DNA of 6,990 nucleotides from NCBI GenBank assembly GCA_035292425.1, contig DATDQD010000065.1:1-6990 (forward strand), in the 5' to 3' direction. The DNA comes from SZUA-254 sp035292425 (GTDB lineage Bacteria; Bacteroidota; Ignavibacteria; UBA10030; SZUA-254). Each line of letters opens with the position of its first letter. Position 1 is the stretch's first letter. Of this stretch, positions 5,458 through 6,990 are shown one piece after another. The notes under the pieces are model-generated. The model searched no databases and was not told the origin of the DNA. It saw only the letters and a list, made by a program, of their open reading frames with translations. The position numbers were made by a program, and so were the translations under genes.

Positions 5458-6990
5458 TTGCTCTCTCTTGAACATATCACGATGAGCCACGGCGAGCGCG
5501 TGTTGTTCGACGACGTCTCGCACACGATCGGTCCGCATGACAGGATCGGGCTGGTCGGCTCGAACGGATCGGGGAAATCCACGCTGCTCAAAATAATGGC
5601 CGCGCTGGGCGAACCGACCTCCGGCCGGATCAGCAAGGCACGGTACGTCACCGTCGGTTACCTACCGCAAGACGGGGTGATCGCCAGCGGCCGCACGCTC
5701 ACCGGCGAGGTCGAGACGGCCTTCGAGGACGTGATGGAAGTACGCGCCGAGATGGACGAGGCGCAATTCAATTTAACCTCGCTCGACCACACGAGCGAGG
5801 AGTACGCCGACACACTCGAGGTCTTCGGCGAACTCCAGCACAAACTCGAGGACCTGGACGCCTTCAGGATGCAGTCGAAGGTCGAACGTGTGCTGATGGG
5901 CCTCGGATTCTCCACGGGGGACTTCGACCGGGATTGCGACGAGTTCTCCGGCGGCTGGCAGATGAGGATCGCCCTCGCCAAGCTCCTCCTGACGGAACCG
6001 TCACTGCTGCTTCTCGATGAACCCACCAACCATCTCGACCTCGACTCGCTCCGCTGGTTCGAGGAGTACCTGCGGTCGTACAACGGGGCGGTGATCCTCG
6101 TGTCGCACGACAGGGCCTTCCTCGACAACCTGACGAAAAAAACGCTTGCCATCGCGCTGGGCCGGCTCACCGTTTACGCGGGGAATTTTTCCTACTACGA
6201 GAGGGAACGGGAAGTCCGCAGAGAGCTGGCCGCCGGCACGCTGAAGAACCAGCAGAAGCAGGTCGAGCAGACGCAGAAATTCATCAACCGGTTCCGGTAC
6301 AAGGCGACGAAGGCCCGTCAGGTCCAGAGCCGCATCAAGATGCTGGATAAAATCGAATTCGCGGAAGTGGAGGACGACGAGGAGGAGATCGCCTTCCATT
6401 TTCTGAAACCTTCCCCGAGCGGCGCCGTCGTCATCGAGCTGAAGAACGTCTCGAAGCGCTACGGGCCGCTGGTCGTTTTCGACGGGCTGGACTGCCGCAT
6501 CGAGCGCGGGGAGAGGATCGCGATCGTGGGCCCGAACGGCGCGGGCAAGTCCACGTTCACACGGATCCTCGCCGGTATCGAGCCGGTCGACGGAGGCTCC
6601 CGCGTGGTCGGGTACAACGCCATCCTGTCGTATTTCGGCCAGCACCAGGCGGAAGAGCTCGATCAGAAACGCAAGGTCCTCGAAATCGTGGACGAAGTGG
6701 CGCACGGGGAGGTCCGCCCGAAGCTCCGCACCATCCTCGGCTCGTTCCTCTTCCACGGCGATGACGTCTTCAAGAAGGTCTCGATCCTCTCCGGCGGCGA
6801 GAAGAGCCGCCTCGCGCTGGCGAAGATGCTCCTGCGTCCGGCTAATTTACTCATCATGGACGAGCCGACCAACCACCTCGACATGCGTTCGATAAATGTT
6901 CTCCTGAACGCGCTGAAAGAATACGAGGGGACGATCGTTGTCGTGTCGCACGACCGAGCTTTCCTCGACCCGCTTGTCACCAAGGTCCTC
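5458..6990 (+). CDS. ABC-F family ATPase (3' end outside the window)
   Basis: The frame runs without a stop from the TTG at 5458 to the right edge, 511 residues. Two nucleotide-binding domains are visible. NBD1 has Walker A GSNGSGKST (34-42), signature FSGGWQMR (163-170), Walker B LLLLDEPTNHLD (183-194) and H-loop SHDR (216-219). A charged linker holding KFINRFRYKATKARQVQSR (about 274-292) is the P-site tRNA interaction hairpin typical of ABC-F proteins. NBD2 has Walker A GPNGAGKST (358-366), signature LSGGEKSRLAL (444-454), Walker B LIMDEPTNHLD and H-loop SHDR (497-500). There are no membrane segments, so this is a soluble ribosome-binding translation factor or resistance-type protein (Uup/EttA/YdiF-like; subfamily not determined), not a transporter. 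All catalytic elements are present, and only the tail after NBD2 is cut off. The TTG start follows the previous TGA with no gap. An ATG at 5482 would remove the first beta strand (LSLEHIT), so TTG is preferred. Confidence 0.93.
   Translation, partial: MLSLEHITMSHGERVLFDDVSHTIGPHDRIGLVGSNGSGKSTLLKIMAALGEPTSGRISKARYVTVGYLPQDGVIASGRTLTGEVETAFEDVMEVRAEMDEAQFNLTSLDHTSEEYADTLEVFGELQHKLEDLDAFRMQSKVERVLMGLGFSTGDFDRDCDEFSGGWQMRIALAKLLLTEPSLLLLDEPTNHLDLDSLRWFEEYLRSYNGAVILVSHDRAFLDNLTKKTLAIALGRLTVYAGNFSYYEREREVRRELAAGTLKNQQKQVEQTQKFINRFRYKATKARQVQSRIKMLDKIEFAEVEDDEEEIAFHFLKPSPSGAVVIELKNVSKRYGPLVVFDGLDCRIERGERIAIVGPNGAGKSTFTRILAGIEPVDGGSRVVGYNAILSYFGQHQAEELDQKRKVLEIVDEVAHGEVRPKLRTILGSFLFHGDDVFKKVSILSGGEKSRLALAKMLLRPANLLIMDEPTNHLDMRSINVLLNALKEYEGTIVVVSHDRAFLDPLVTKVL

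Noticed and set aside
4519..5538. Long open frame on the minus strand (339 codons) across the flavoenzyme/ABC-F junction
   Set aside because: Its product is Arg/Pro/Glu-rich with no recognisable motif and lies opposite two well-supported genes; long antisense frames are expected with this codon bias in GC-rich DNA.
5458..6990. ABC transporter for hydroxyproline uptake
   Set aside because: The protein has two ATPase domains joined by the ABC-F linker, no membrane segments and no adjacent permease or binding protein, so it is not a transporter component.

Overview
The window is a high-GC stretch of a bacterial chromosome (or a metagenome-derived contig) with everything coded on the + strand: five genes head to tail, the first cut by the left edge and the last by the right edge. 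The four complete genes in the middle form a recognisable catabolic cluster for trans-4-hydroxy-L-proline. The phylum cannot be fixed from the sequence. None of the five visible starts has a purine-rich Shine-Dalgarno stretch, and two starts are GTG and TTG. Together with the style of the ABC-F protein and the DUF4143 ATPase, this fits the Bacteroidota/Chlorobiota/Ignavibacteria side of the tree, but that is only a tentative inference.

Layout: 1-690, C-terminal part of a DUF4143-type AAA ATPase; 691-748, short gap with a weak -10-like element; 749-1660, dihydrodipicolinate-synthase-family enzyme read as 1-pyrroline-4-hydroxy-2-carboxylate deaminase; 1657-3087, aldehyde dehydrogenase read as 2,5-dioxopentanoate (alpha-ketoglutarate semialdehyde) dehydrogenase, overlapping its predecessor by ATGA; 3094-4095, 4-hydroxyproline 2-epimerase with both catalytic cysteines; 4096-4200, the only sizeable gap inside the cluster, with a weak hairpin and T tracts; 4201-5457, FAD-dependent D-amino-acid dehydrogenase read as D-hydroxyproline dehydrogenase; 5458-6990, ABC-F ATPase, starting on the base after the preceding stop codon and running off the right edge.

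How the genes work together: the epimerase converts trans-4-hydroxy-L-proline to cis-4-hydroxy-D-proline. The flavoenzyme oxidises this to 1-pyrroline-4-hydroxy-2-carboxylate. The DHDPS-family enzyme deaminates and dehydrates that to 2,5-dioxopentanoate. The aldehyde dehydrogenase oxidises this to 2-oxoglutarate, which enters the TCA cycle. All four enzymatic steps are present in a compact block; no transporter or dedicated regulator is visible in the window. The ABC-F protein is a ribosome-associated translation factor or resistance-type ATPase with no known link to the pathway, although its start directly abuts the last pathway gene.

The window contains no RNA genes, CRISPR, insertion sequences or long repeats that I can see. 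I found no clearly unprecedented system. The most notable points are the complete pathway with an unambiguous context, the TGA-TTG junction into the ABC-F gene, the absence of Shine-Dalgarno signals, and the lower GC of the truncated ATPase gene.
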